The position numbers were made by a program, and so were the translations under genes. A stretch of 64,000 nt of DNA from positions 372,001 through 436,000 of the forward strand of contig JAOWBW010000564.1 of assembly GCA_026119855.1 (NCBI GenBank), written 5' to 3'. Positions 11,278 to 22,544 of the stretch are shown here, in pieces. Every line of letters begins with the position of its first letter. The first letter of the stretch is position 1. The stretch comes from Campanula takesimana (taxonomy: Eukaryota > Streptophyta > Magnoliopsida > Asterales > Campanulaceae). Below the pieces are notes generated by a model. It did not search any database. It was not told where the DNA came from and saw nothing but the letters and a program-made list of their open reading frames with translations.

Positions 11278-11428
11278 TTTTATTTTCTTTTCACACATTG
11301 CAGCATTAGCATTAAATTGTACCAGTACGAAATCCGTCTGAAATTGGGTGTCTCCAGAATGAAAAAGATTGGTTGTGACTACTTAAATGAGATTGGGTGT
11401 GTATGAAAAATGATTGGTCGTGACTTAT

Positions 11429-11681
11429 TAGTCTCTCTGTATCGAAATTATCTTTATATTTTTTTCGTCCTTATTACGAAAGAATTTTGAACAACGATTT
11501 TAAGTTGATTTAATTATATTAATGAAAATCTAAACTTTTTTATTGATGCACGATCAATAATATTATTAATAATAAATTTTTGATTTTTTACTGAAACAAT
11601 TAAATCAGTCTAAAATTATTATTTAAAATTCTTTTATAAAAACAATGAGAACAATATGAAAATTATTTTGGCAACGGAGTA
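11429..11681. mobile_element. Stowaway MITE (diverged), abutting the next one
   Basis: The left end GTCTCTCTGTATCGAAATTATC and the right end GAAAATTATTTTGGCAACGGAG are TA-flanked. The right TA is also the left TA of the next element. Confidence 0.7.
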
Positions 11682-11941
11682 CTCCCTCCATCCCTATTTA
11701 ATCTACAAAAATTACTCATTTGGTTGTCCCACTTTGACTACAAAATCCTAAAATGAAAATGTTTTAATACTTTTAAAATATTGGGACCCCCACTCACAAT
11801 AACTATCCACTAACCATCCTTCATTCCACTTTTTCTCTCTCACTCAACTATCTACACTCACAACACATCGTATTTTTCACTTTTTCCTTAATTAATGTGT
11901 TCAGCTCATTTTTTGTAAATTAAAGAGGGACTGAGGGAGTA
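11680..11941. mobile_element. Stowaway MITE
   Basis: Ends CTCCCTCCATCCCTATTTAA and AAAGAGGGACTGAGGGAG, TA-flanked. It shares a TA with the preceding MITE. Confidence 0.8.
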
Positions 11942-12217
11942 TTTAGGTAGTTGACTTGTTCGCCGTTTGAAAAAGGTTTTACCCTCCAGCTTTCAACCTA
12001 AATATCCGGCAATTGCTTCCTCTTGCTTCGGGGCAACGTCACTATCCAAGACCGTTTTTTCCTCATTTTTGGTTAAACTTCAAAAATATGCCCCTCATCT
12101 AATCATACAGTACAAACAGCCCCCTATATTGCAATCTTTGTTTTAGCCATCTTAATCTTAGCTAATTTATCAAACATTGCACGCAAGTCAAACACATACA
12201 CGTCAATACTCTATTAA

Positions 12218-12481
12218 TACTCTTTTCATCTCACTCAAAACAAGATTTTTAAACACAATAATTAAGAAAATCTGGAAAGCTGTTAATGAAGTAAGTGTTG
12301 TGAGTATGAAAAAATGGTGTATGATAATAATGAGCGAAAAATTATTATAAGTGTAAATGTGAGTTTCATTAAATAAAATATTAATATTTTAAAATTGTCC
12401 TTTTTCGAGTGAGACCCCTAAAATAAAATGACATAATGTTCAAAGTCAAGTGACACTAATTCGAATGAGACGAAGGGAGTA
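12218..12481. mobile_element. Stowaway MITE
   Basis: Ends CTCTTTTCATCTCACTC and GAATGAGACGAAGGGAG, TA-flanked, 264 bp. Confidence 0.75.
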
Positions 12482-12571
12482 TATTTATCATTATATTCAT
12501 CATAAATGATAATCATTATCCCAAAAAAAAAAAAAAAAAACTAAAACTAACAAATCACAGCTTGGCTTAAA

Positions 12572-12730
12572 AAAATATGGGGGCAATGCTAGGGGCACAA
12601 AAGAAGTTCACAAAATGATGGACACAAAATGTGATGGCGATATTTATTGGTTACATCAATTGTGAACCTGCTACACACTAATTAAAAGTACCAATAAAAT
12701 ATTGACACATTATTTTGTGAGTTTTTTTTT
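12572..12730. repeat. Dispersed short repeat (GGGCAATGCTAGGGGCAC family)
   Basis: The sequence GGGCAATGCTAGGGGCACAA, then TTCACAAAATGA and CGATATTTATTGGTTRCA, occurs here and in inverse orientation at about 23255-23365. A looser relative may lie at about 62712-62870. It is probably a short non-autonomous transposon. Borders are not resolved. Confidence 0.5.
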
Positions 12731-13245
12731 TTTTTTTTTTTGTGGGACTTTATATTTACCCAACTTATGGAGAACCAAATTGAACATAGGTCATAGTTTA
12801 GGGTGTACATGTTTCTAAGTCTAAAAAGAAAAGAAAAAAAAAATATCCAGATGACAAAGCCACGTGGCACTGACCCAGACATTCAAAGCAAAGCAGCCGC
12901 CATAGTCATCATCTCCAATGATTCCCCATTCACATTGTCGATTCCAAATCAAATTTTACCAAGTCAAAAATCATCTCTAAACACATTACATACACTAATT
13001 CTGTATCTATAGTCAATTCATACTTCACACACACGCACACACACTGTAAATTTTCATGCGAAAACAAAACATATTAAACAAATCATTTCGGAAATTTCAA
13101 TTGTCCCTTAAACCCCTAAACCACTCAATCCAACCCCCCACCAACTAAATCCACACCTTCTACAAAAAGTAACAAAAAACAAATTTTAAAATAAGGGTTC
13201 ATATTAGGTAGCTGAAAGTTGATTTTTTTTAGAAGGATTGTGGCG
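12731..13245 (+). promoter_or_regulatory. Upstream region of the MACPF gene
   Basis: This is the gap between a repeat and the MACPF start codon. A CACGTG-like CCACGTGGCA lies near 12859 and CA-rich runs near 13020. No TATA box or start site can be fixed from sequence alone. Confidence 0.35.
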
Positions 13246-16200
13246 ATGTTCAACCACCCCGGTAATCGATTTGACCCACAATCGGCGGCGGAAAAGGCAG
13301 TATCGGTAATCGGATTTGGGTATGATCTTTCGACCGATATTCGATTAACGGCATGTAAACCGGGGCCGTCCGGTTCGAGATTGATTGATGTTGATGAAAC
13401 CCTAACTAAGGATTTAGTGGTTTTTGGGGATGTGGTGGTTAAAAATGTATCGGCTTCTATTAAGTGCGATAAAGGCGAACGAACTAGGTTTCGTTCTGAT
13501 GTTCTATCCTTCAATCAGGTCAATATTTTTCTCCTCCTAATTCTTCTTAATTTTAATTTTGTTTGATTGATGTGGAAGTTGGGGGTAATTTTATAGCAAA
13601 TTTGTAGCTTGAGATAATTCTGTTTGATAATTTGCAATTTCTGGTATTACTCTCTCTAAGTTAATTAGATGCATTTCATTTGTTGAAAATGGTTAATTTA
13701 ATTTTGTACAGTATGACTTTTTGTTTGTGAGTAGGCAGTTTACAACTTTAGTGGTACTACCTCTGTCTGCCCAATATGATGATCAAGAGAAAATTCGGTC
13801 ATTCATTTTGGGACGGAGGGAGTAAGTTTTATTGTGGGTTTTGATGCCAAATGGTCATCAATGGCTGGGTCGATTTACTATCTCAGTTCCATCTTTATTA
13901 CTAGTTTCACTTCTCAGTCAATTTGATTGAACTTCAACAAAAAAAAAAAAGGAAATTTAATCATCCTCATGAAATTTTGAAAATGATTATTTTTTATTTT
14001 TTTCTTTCATTAAAATAAAAACTATGTTGAAAATGATTATTAAAGAGTGGAAATAGTTTTTCATTGGAAGTCTAATTTCATGCACGGAAGTGAGACTGGT
14101 GGATGACCCAGATTTCAAGTTTGCGTTGAAATTGACTGGCTTCTTTGCCGTGTGAATGAATCTAATGTATAATCTTCTTGAACGATAGAGCAATTATGGA
14201 AAAAATGTATAGTGAGAGGAAGGGGATGGATCAAATTTGCCAAGCAATACTATTACTAGTAGTAGCCTCATGTTAAGGAGTGTCTCTAGGGCAACTTATT
14301 AATAATAGAGTTCTAGTTGGGAATGCTTATCAGCCAATTACGGAATATTTCCAGTGCATTTAGAAGTGTTCACCGTACAAGATATTTCTATAAGTTGGTG
14401 TGTCACACCCATTGTTAACATATCCCGTATTTATATAGGTACAAAGTAATATGGGTCGAATTATGTAGCATTGGTTGTACTTTACAGTGTTTTATACTCC
14501 CTCCGTTCCAGAAAAGTTGAAACATTTACTTTGGAGTTGGGAAATTAAGGATATAATATTATATTAAGAATGAAAGGTAGAGAGGAAGAGAGAGAATTAG
14601 TGGGGGTGGAAAGAGAATGAGTGGAGAATAATAAGTGGTTGGGAGGAAGAGAGAGAGAATGAGTGGAAGATTATAAAAGTAATAAAAAGCTTACATTTTT
14701 TGATTGTTGCAACTCTTGTGAAATGCCCTAAATGGCAAAATGTTGCAACTTCCTTGGAACGGAGGGAGTATATGGTTTCTTCTTTTAAATACACACATTC
14801 ACGTTCTTATGTTCTGCATTTGAAAGTGTTACTTAATTACGTGAAATTATTTCCAGAGCTGGACTTGGAGTACTATTTTCTCTAACCTTTGTGTCCATAT
14901 GCAGATGTCAGAGCAGTTCAATCAGGACGTTTCTTTATCTGGTAAAATACCTTCTGGTTTATTCAATGCGATGTTTGGTTTCAAGGGTTGCTGGCCAAAG
15001 GATGCAGCTAGCACAAAAACTCTTGCCCTGGACGGTTGGTTTATTACCTTGTACAATATTGAGTTGGCAAGATCCCAGATTTCGCTATCTGAAAAATTGA
15101 AACGTGAAGTGCCTTCTTCATGGGATCCTGCTAGCCTTGCTGAGTAAGTTTCTTATCTTAAAGATCATGAAGTAGATAACTGTGACTGTCCTGCTCTGGA
15201 AATTAACTTTTTTTTTTTTAAGAATAAATAAATAAATTTATGTTGGATGTATGAACAATAAGCATGCACATCTGGATGTATGCCCTTGATATTTTACTGC
15301 CATTGAAGTGCACCAATCTTTCTCCTTAAAGTTTCAACTTTCTGAAACCATCATGCTCTACGATGACCCATGTATGCTGCCTAACTGCTAAAGATGAAAT
15401 GATATAGAGGGCTCCCTAGAAGTCCAATGCTCTCAATGTCTTTTTATAGCGTAAAAATTGGATGTGTGAGGTTCATTAATACTTTCTGGCAGTCAATTTT
15501 CGGTGCTGTTGGTGTGATGGTGTTTGATTTTCCCTTTTTTTCTTCTTCCTTCTTACCCAAAATATCATCCTACCTATTTGTTCTTTTAATATTCTTCCTA
15601 ACTTTCACAATTTTATTTATTTTTAAAAAAAATACGTAGTATTTTTTTTTCTTCTTTCCTTTCTTTTATTCATTTTCTTCTCTATATATATATTTTCTTT
15701 TCATTTTCCAAATTTTATTCCCACCTATTTCTTCTTTTAACTTGCTTTTTTTCTCACATCTTCTTTTTGACGATTACATATGAGTATTCATGTCAGCCGA
15801 CCCCAAATCATTCTGGGATTAAGGCTTTGTTGTTGTTGTTGTAGCCACTTTTGGTGCCCTACTCCTCATTTAGTCTTTTTTAGTTGTCGAATTGTTTGTC
15901 TTTCCTTCTCTATATGAAGAGCAGTCTAGCGGTCTGGTTTTGTTTCACAGGGTAGCATCCGTGGAAATATTAAAGGCATAAACATCGCCTCTTGATCCAA
16001 TCTGTCCAAGAAGGCAAGAACTTCAGAACCGCTATTTGGGTCAGCGACCAACAATTATGTTTTTAGGAAGCAAATGTGGATTACACTGTATTTCCTTTAC
16101 ATCACATTATGCGTGTATGTATGTTTAATTGATGTGATTTCTTTCAGCGTCTCTATGTTGCAATCTTGAAACTGCTGCTTTGAACTACTTCCTCTCAGAG

Positions 16201-18995
16201 CTTAGGCATAATACAACTTCTAAAATGATATTTCAGGTTTATTGATAAATACGGCACTCACATTGTTGTTGGAGTAAAGATGGGAGGTAAAGACGTAATT
16301 CACCTTAAACAACTGCAGTCCTCAAATTTTGAGCCAACGGATGTACAGAATCTACTAAAGCAGTTAGCCGATGAAAAATTATCTGAAGACACAAATAGCA
16401 GCCCTGCTCCAAACCCTAATACGTTATCAGAGAAGAAGGTACATAGTTCTCTTTAAAAATTATAAGTCCGAAGAAATTTACGTAAAAATGCCCAAAAAAC
16501 AAATAAATAAGTTAGATCATCCACATGGATGAACTATTGTGCATGCCAATGTTTAGAATTCTTTGTGGCTTTGCATCAGAACATAGTTACGATCTTACGC
16601 TACTTTTAATGTTCATATTGCAGAATGAACGTTCAGTAGTTTGGGATCTTAATCAGCCATTTGCAAACTCAATGAGACCCTCAATTATTTCTCACTCCAA
16701 CAAGGATGTAAGCTCCGACCTATCTGAGCAGTCTTTATTTTATTTTATTTTACTTATTTATCCCTTCTTGAACATTCAGTTGGGGCGATCTTGTTTGAAG
16801 ACTGGAGCAGAAGCTAATCTCTGAAATGTTTTGCAGGATCTTTTAAGCATTCATATTCGCCGAGGTGGTTTTGATAATGGTCAAAGTCATAATCAGTGGC
16901 TTTCAACTGTTTCACAGTCCCCTAATGTCATATCGATGTCCTTTGTCCCTATTGCTTCACTTTTAAGTGGTGTTCGTGGTAGCGGCTTTCTAACCCATGC
17001 AATCAATCTTTACCTTCGATGTGAGTATGCCTATCTTTTTATTGATGTTTGAAGGAGATATTTTACTGCTTAACCTAAAAGATGAAAGATTTTTCTCAAC
17101 GACTACATGAATTACTTTCATTTATAAAGCAGTTGTGCATATACTCCTGTGCATCAGGCTAACTGAGGTTTGTATGCATGCCGTATGACTCTCAATCAAT
17201 TTGCCTAACTTTTTTTTGTGTGTGTGTCGGGGGGAGAGAGAGATATATATATATATACTTTCTCTTTTATACATTCAAACTGGTTGTTGGTGGTTTAGAT
17301 GCTCAGATGCACTCTTACAGTCTTTAAGAGTTGTAAATAGAGAATCAAAACTGAATTCCATTTACCCCATTCTAGGGGGATTCTTTTCTTTTTTCTTTTT
17401 TTCTGAAAAAAATATGTGGTTTTTTTTCTTTTTCTTCTGTCACTCGTTATCTGTATGGAACGTGTGTTTCTTTTTCTCTATCTAGGTAGGCATGTTAAAG
17501 TTGTCTTATCTAGTTAGCATCCCGAGTCAGTATCACTATCACTCATGCTAAACCTTAGAATTGCTCGAAGTCTCTGATATCAAATATATTTTGCAGATAA
17601 ACCGCCCATAGAAGAATTAGAGCAATTTCTAGAGTTCCAATTACCTCGACAGTGGGCTCCAGCATATGGCGATCTTCCACTTGCTGCTCGCCGCAAGAAA
17701 CAAGCATCTCCATCACTCCAGTTCACTTTTATGGGTCCTAGATTATATGTCAACACTGTAAAGGTAAAATCTTCGGCTGTACCACCTCCCCCCCCCCTCC
17801 CCCGAAAGATAGTTCCGTTTGACTTTTGATGGTCAATACAAGTGAAGTTTGACTAAACATTAATGTCAATATAATAATACCAAAAAAAATCCCAAAAAAT
17901 ATATACTCCCTCCGTCCCAAACCAATGGGCACAAAATATTTTTAGCACGGGAATTAAGTGTGAGTGTTATGAGTATGAAAAGTGAGTAGGAAAGAGAGAG
18001 TGTAAGTGTTACGAGTAAAATAGTAAAGTAGGAGAGAGAATAAGTGGGATATTCTTTACCATTTTTAGTAATGTGCCCCCCATATCAATTGGACGCCCAA
18101 AAAGGAAATTTGTGCCCATTGGTTTGGGACAGAGGGAGTATAATTTAATCAAAGTTCAATTGTTTTGACCATAAAAAGTCGAATGAGACTATCTTTCCGG
18201 GACGGAGGGAGTACTGTATGGTCAGTTCCTAGATTTTTGTTTGTCGTATCTTGCCCATGGTCTCAATTACTAGCTTCGTCAGAATTCTAAATGATATATA
18301 ATTTGCAGGTTGACTCCGAAAACAGGCCAGTAACTGGGGTCCGCTTATACTTGGAAGGCAAGAGGAGTGATCACTTAGCAATCCATCTGCAGCACCTATC
18401 AACACTTCCTCAATCCTTTGAACTCTCCGGCGATCTCAGCTATGAACCTGTTGGTGATTCGGTAGACAAGGGTTACTTTGAACCCGTTAAGTGGAGCATA
18501 TTCTCACACGTGTGCACTGCTCCTGTAGAATATAACGGAGCAAGAATTGACGACTCCGCCTCAATTGTAACAAAAGCTTGGTTTGAAGTCAAAGGTATCG
18601 GTATGAAAAAAGTACTTTTCCTTAGACTTGGATTCTCAATGGTTGCATCTGCAAGAATTCGAAGGTCCGAGTGGGACGGACCCTCAACTGCTTCGAGAAA
18701 GTCGGGTTTAATGTCGATGTTAATGAGCACACCGTTTAGTACAGGACTTAATCAACCTGAGAAGCCTCAGGTGAAGGTGGATTTGAATTCAGCAGTTTAT
18801 CCAGGTGGGCCCCCTTCGAAAGCGCCGAAATTGACATGCTTTGTAGATACCAAGGAGATGGTGAGGGGCCCAGAGGATGCGCCCGGTTATTGGGTAGTAA
18901 CTGGGGCGAAGCTAAGTGTTGAAAGCGGGAGAATTAGTGTTAAGGCTAAGTATTCCCTGTTGACCATAATGTCAGAGGACTCCTTATTGATTTGA
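13246..18995 (+). CDS. MACPF domain-containing protein, CAD1/NSL1 family
   Basis: Seven coding exons join in frame with GT-AG introns: 13246-13518, 14905-15143, 16237-16438, 16624-16707, 16837-17020, 17597-17763 and 18309-18995. The predicted protein is 611 residues, close to the ~560-630 usual for plant members. It opens AAEKAVSVIGFGYDLSTDIR, has the family phrase IKCDKGERTRFRSDVLSFNQ near residues 72-91, and shows the MACPF signature YGTHIVVGVKMGG at about residues 176-188. Arabidopsis relatives CAD1 and NSL1 restrain salicylic-acid-linked cell death, so a role in control of programmed cell death or immunity is inferred. The start is the ATG before FNHPGNRF; an upstream in-frame non-ATG extension was not used. 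Introns carry Stowaway and RTE pieces but coding borders are intact. Which of the four Arabidopsis paralogues is closest cannot be decided here. Confidence 0.93.
13755..13824. mobile_element. Miniature Stowaway (70 bp) in MACPF intron 1
   Basis: TA-flanked, CTACCTCTGTCTGCCCAATATG on the left and CATTTTGGGACGGAGGGAG on the right, with about 25 bp between. Probably an internally deleted copy. Confidence 0.7.
14495..14770. mobile_element. Stowaway MITE in MACPF intron 1
   Basis: TA-flanked, CTCCCTCCGTTCCAGAAAAGTTG and CAACTTCCTTGGAACGGAGGGAG. The interior is GA-rich. 276 bp. Confidence 0.87.
15640..15845 (+). mobile_element. RTE-type LINE 3' end in MACPF intron 2
   Basis: A stretch with CATATGAGTATTCATGTCAG, CCGACCCCAAATCATT and AAGGCTTTGTTGTTGTTGTT is the typical 3' terminus of plant RTE elements with a (TTG)n tail. 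It matches the tails at 43145-43215 and 44937-45005 in inverse. The 5' border is vague in a pyrimidine-rich run. No coding remains. Confidence 0.65.
17780..18213. mobile_element. Stowaway MITE in MACPF intron 6, split by another Stowaway
   Basis: Left end CACCTCCC...CCCCGAAAGATAG with a poly-C expansion, right end CTATCTTTCCGGGACGGAGGGAG, TA on both sides. The inner element at 17904-18140 interrupts it. Confidence 0.75.
17904..18140. mobile_element. Stowaway MITE nested in a Stowaway
   Basis: TA-flanked, CTCCCTCCGTCCCAAACCAA TGGGCAC and inverse GTGCCCATTGGTTTGGGACAGAGGGAG. The long, well matched TIR suggests a recent insertion. Confidence 0.87.
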
Positions 18996-19494
18996 GGAAA
19001 CAAACATATCACCATTGTTGTACCTTCTTGTATATGTTATATCATGTATAGTTATCAATTTAATCCCAGCTATAAAAGATATCCTATAGTTCAAAATTGA
19101 ATTGATTCAACAGTTGCACATTTTGTGTGTTCTCATGTACTGAGTATTCAGATATATTGAATATAATTTCATTGTGCATATGAATTTCCTGTCAGTTTTT
19201 TTTTTCTGGTCTTTATTGTCAGAATTCTGAAATAAATATTACATGTTCCTACCCTTATATGAAGCACATTTTTCTATCAACAAATCAAATTTACTACAAC
19301 ATCCTGCTTCTAAAGGGAAAAGGAATAACTTATCTGATGGGCTCAGATGTTGCTGGTATTTGTTTTTGAAAGACTGACAAACGGACCGAAGCTCAACTAT
19401 GTATCCGGGCCTGTGAAGTTGAACAGCACAGAAGTCGAAGAACCTTTAGACCAATTTACTGAGGGTAGAATTGTCTTTTGGCCACTCACTCCCA
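18996..19494. other. Convergent 3' spacer between MACPF and PPR genes
   Basis: It holds the MACPF 3' UTR (AT-rich, with TATAAAAGATAT- and AATAAATATT-like motifs usable in 3' end formation) and the downstream region of the PPR gene on the other strand. No further gene is seen. Confidence 0.45.
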
Positions 19495-22401
19495 TCAACA
19501 GAGGCCACCCATTTGTGTAAGATGTGATCTGGATCGTTGAGCAATCCAACTTCTATGAAGGTGAACTGGCTCAACGATCTGGCTACCAGTAATCCCCACA
19601 AGAACAAGATCCATCTCTGAAATGGTGGAATCTATTGACATCTCTGACAATAATCTCTCTTGAAAAAGTTTACAAATGAACTTGAAAAAAGTATGGCAGT
19701 CTATGCAGATTCTGAGATTCTTTTTAACCCTAATAGGAGCTCCCGGTGGAGTAGCTATCAACCCAAAAGCCACTGCAAGTTTCTCACTGTGGAAGGATAG
19801 AAGAATCTCCTTTTCGCTTCTTTCCACATTATGTAAATCAGTCTCTAACATTGGAATATACCCATCTTTACTAATCAGATTAATCAGCTCCTCAAGTTTT
19901 GCATATATTTCCTTGCTTCTTGAATGGCTCCGTTCCCCAACGATAAATGTGTGTACTTTTCCTTTTACCTCAATCCAACTCACTCCCGGTTCTTTCTTCA
20001 CCTTGCTATCTTTCATCAATCTTCTGACATCTGACACATTCTCCCACTGACCAGCTGACGCATATATATTTGCAAGAAGCACATGCGTACCTGATTTCTC
20101 TGGTTCTAAATAAAGAAGCTTGTCAGCAGCTTTTTGGCCTAGCTCAACATTCTTATGGATTCTCGCCGCACCAAGAAGTGCACCCCAGACAGACCCGTTT
20201 CCTTCAAATGGCATCTTATTTACAAGATCCATTGCTTCATTCAGTTTGCCTGCACGACCGAGGATATCTATCATGCAAGAATAATGCTCTTGTGTTGGCA
20301 GAATCCCAAATAACTCCTCCATTGTATCAAAGTATCTCTTTGCTTGGATTACCATCCCAGCATGATTACATGCACAAAGAACACTAACTAGAGTAATGTG
20401 ATTAGGTAAGACACCATTCTTAAGCATTTCATCAAACAGATGAAGGGCCTCTTTCGCATGTCCATGTTGGGCAAGCCCTCCAATCATTGCTGACCATGAA
20501 ACTAAACTTCTCTCTGAAACCTCACAGAAAGCTTGGTTTGCATCTTCTATGCTTCCGCATTTTGCATACATGTTAACCAGAGAATTCCCGGTGAACACAT
20601 CTGATAAGAATCCAAGCTTCACGGCATGAACATGTATTTGCTTCCCTGGTTCATATGCTGACAAACTAGCAGAAGCATTTAAAAGAGAGCTGCACACAAA
20701 TGAATCTGGCCTAAGCCCCAAATCTAGCATTTTCAAATACAGCTTTAAAGCTTCTTCACCCTCTCCATATTGAGCATAAGAAGTTATCAGAGACGTATAA
20801 GATGGCAAGTCTCCTGCTGGGGATTCTTCCAGTACTCTTTTCGCATCATCCAAGTGCTTGCATTTCCCGTATGCATCGATCAAGCTATTCATCACAAAAA
20901 GGTCAGACTCGAACCCTGATTTTACAGCAAGTACATGAACTTGTTTGCAAACATCAAGAGCCTGCAAGCTAGCCGTGGAGTTCAAAACTGCAAGTAAAGT
21001 TGGCTCGTTAAATTTTGTTCCTTGTTTATACATCTCAGCAAAAAGGGACAGAGCCTCAATATCATGCCCATTCTGTGAGTATCCGCATATCATAGCATTA
21101 AGTGCGATCAAGTCCTTCTCTGGTATCAAATCATAAGCCATCCTAGCATCATCAATTGCACCGCATTTTGAATACATATCAATAAGACCAACACTCAAAA
21201 AGGGATCAAATTTCACATCCATCTTTATTAAACAAGGGTGTAGCTGTCTGCTCAATTCTTGCATGCCCATTTCTGCACAAGCTTTCAGAGTACTGGACAA
21301 AGTAAACATGTTTGGCTGTACTCCTGATCTTTTCATCTTTTGCAAGAACCCAAAAGCCTTGTCATGATGTTCATGAAGAACAGAACCAGCTATAACAGCA
21401 TTCCAAGATACAATATCGGGATTTGCAATGTTCTCGAAAACTTCTTTGGCATCTTCAAGATTTCCAATTTTTCCATACATATCAACAAGTGCATTTGATG
21501 AGAACAGGTCAGAATTGTACCCAAGCTTTATTAAGTACCCGTGAACTCTCTCCCCTTGTCTTATATCACCTAAACCAGTGCAAGCATTTAATATAGTCGA
21601 CAAACTGAACTCATCTGGTCTCACCCCACTACAAACCATATCTTGAAACAACCCCATTGCTTCTCCACAAAGATCGCCCTGCGTATAACAACTAAACAAC
21701 GCGTTCCAAGAAACAGCATTCCGCTCAGGTATTTGATCAAAAAGCCTCCTCGAATCCAAATACTCTCCACATTTCGCATACATAATAACCAATGTATTTG
21801 CAACAAAAACATCCGACTCAAACCCAGTCGCAACCACAACCCCATGAACCCCCTTCCCAAGAATCAAATCCTTGTTGATCGAGCACGCCTTGAGCACACT
21901 GGGGAACGTAAACTCATTACACTTAATACCCAATAAGTGCATTTCACGAAAACACAAAATCGCCTCATTGGCAAGCCCATTCTGCGCATACCCAGATATC
22001 AAAGCAGACCAAGCAACCAAATCTGATTCAGGACTTTCATCAAGCAACTTACGAGCATACCCGAAACATTGACACTTGGAATACAAATCGACTAAATGAT
22101 TCCTATGGTCTGTATCATCTAAAAATCCAATCTTGATTAAGTGGGCATGGATTTGTAGGCCTGATTTGAGGGACTTGGTTTGGGAGCACTGAGATAAGAG
22201 GTTAAGAGAGTTGGGTGGTGAATTGCAATTGTGGTTTGAGGTAATTAAAAGGGTGGTAAATTGTTGATTCTGGAAACAGATGGGGGAGGTTTGGATGAAT
22301 TTGGGGATGGAGATTGATTTGGGGGTGGGTTTCGCCAGTTTGAACGGTAGGTAATGTGGGTGAAGGGGTTTTTGGAGGGAAAATAGACGCCGGAGGTTCA
22401 T
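19495..22401 (-). CDS. PLS-DYW pentatricopeptide repeat protein, frameshifted near the C-terminus
   Basis: An intronless 968-residue frame is typical of plant PPR genes. After a short presequence (MNLRRLFSLQKPLHP, basic and Pro-rich, plausibly an organelle transit peptide), alternating P, L and S repeats run from about residue 80 to 720, with phrases such as DLVAWSALISGYAQNG and NALVDMYGK. E and E+ regions follow, then a DYW-type domain with FHSEKLAVAFGL (the HxE zinc and catalytic motif) and CIDCH. Such proteins bind organelle RNA and edit C to U. After KLF at about residue 911 the frame leaves the family: the expected terminus is in the next frame, ending at 19583-19585 (see next entry). 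As read, the terminal CxCGDYW is lost. This could be a real loss of activity or a one-base sequence error. The exact orthologue is uncertain. Confidence 0.9.
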   Translation of the reverse strand: MNLRRLFSLQKPLHPHYLPFKLAKPTPKSISIPKFIQTSPICFQNQQFTTLLITSNHNCNSPPNSLNLLSQCSQTKSLKSGLQIHAHLIKIGFLDDTDHRNHLVDLYSKCQCFGYARKLLDESPESDLVAWSALISGYAQNGLANEAILCFREMHLLGIKCNEFTFPSVLKACSINKDLILGKGVHGVVVATGFESDVFVANTLVIMYAKCGEYLDSRRLFDQIPERNAVSWNALFSCYTQGDLCGEAMGLFQDMVCSGVRPDEFSLSTILNACTGLGDIRQGERVHGYLIKLGYNSDLFSSNALVDMYGKIGNLEDAKEVFENIANPDIVSWNAVIAGSVLHEHHDKAFGFLQKMKRSGVQPNMFTLSSTLKACAEMGMQELSRQLHPCLIKMDVKFDPFLSVGLIDMYSKCGAIDDARMAYDLIPEKDLIALNAMICGYSQNGHDIEALSLFAEMYKQGTKFNEPTLLAVLNSTASLQALDVCKQVHVLAVKSGFESDLFVMNSLIDAYGKCKHLDDAKRVLEESPAGDLPSYTSLITSYAQYGEGEEALKLYLKMLDLGLRPDSFVCSSLLNASASLSAYEPGKQIHVHAVKLGFLSDVFTGNSLVNMYAKCGSIEDANQAFCEVSERSLVSWSAMIGGLAQHGHAKEALHLFDEMLKNGVLPNHITLVSVLCACNHAGMVIQAKRYFDTMEELFGILPTQEHYSCMIDILGRAGKLNEAMDLVNKMPFEGNGSVWGALLGAARIHKNVELGQKAADKLLYLEPEKSGTHVLLANIYASAGQWENVSDVRRLMKDSKVKKEPGVSWIEVKGKVHTFIVGERSHSRSKEIYAKLEELINLISKDGYIPMLETDLHNVERSEKEILLSFHSEKLAVAFGLIATPPGAPIRVKKNLRICIDCHTFFKFICKLFQERLLSEMSIDSTISEMDLVLVGITGSQIVEPVHLHRSWIAQRSRSHLTQMGGLC
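19583..19667 (-). other. Out-of-frame DYW terminus of the PPR gene
   Basis: Read in the alternative frame, the minus strand encodes SREIIVRDVNRFHHFRDGSC followed by SCGDYW and a TAG stop at 19585-19583, the exact canonical end of a DYW protein. A single missing T in a run of five T (A at 19663-19667 on the plus strand) accounts for the shift. The intact gene would be 19583-22401 with one added base, 939 residues. Confidence 0.93.
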
Positions 22402-22539
22402 GGGTCCATTTGATCAAGATTGTAAACTGGGTGCTTATGGTGGTACATCCCAGCCTTTGGTTCCCCTAGGGTTTTCTAAGGCTTGCTCCTGAGTTTAAAA
22501 AAAGAGAGAAAAGGAAAGAAATCTAAAAAAAAAAAAAAA
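22402..22539 (-). promoter_or_regulatory. Short 5' region of the PPR gene
   Basis: Only about 140 bp of host-like sequence separates the PPR start codon from a poly-A run (22527-22544) and an LTR-like fragment. The promoter may overlap that fragment. Confidence 0.3.
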
Positions 22540-22544
22540 AAAAA

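Noticed and set aside
13219..13245. Upstream extension of the MACPF start
   Set aside because: It would need a non-ATG start; the ATG at 13246 gives the normal family N-terminus.
19676..22072. Several plus-strand frames (19676-20050, 20070-20387, 21643-21936)
   Set aside because: Antisense shadows of the PPR gene.
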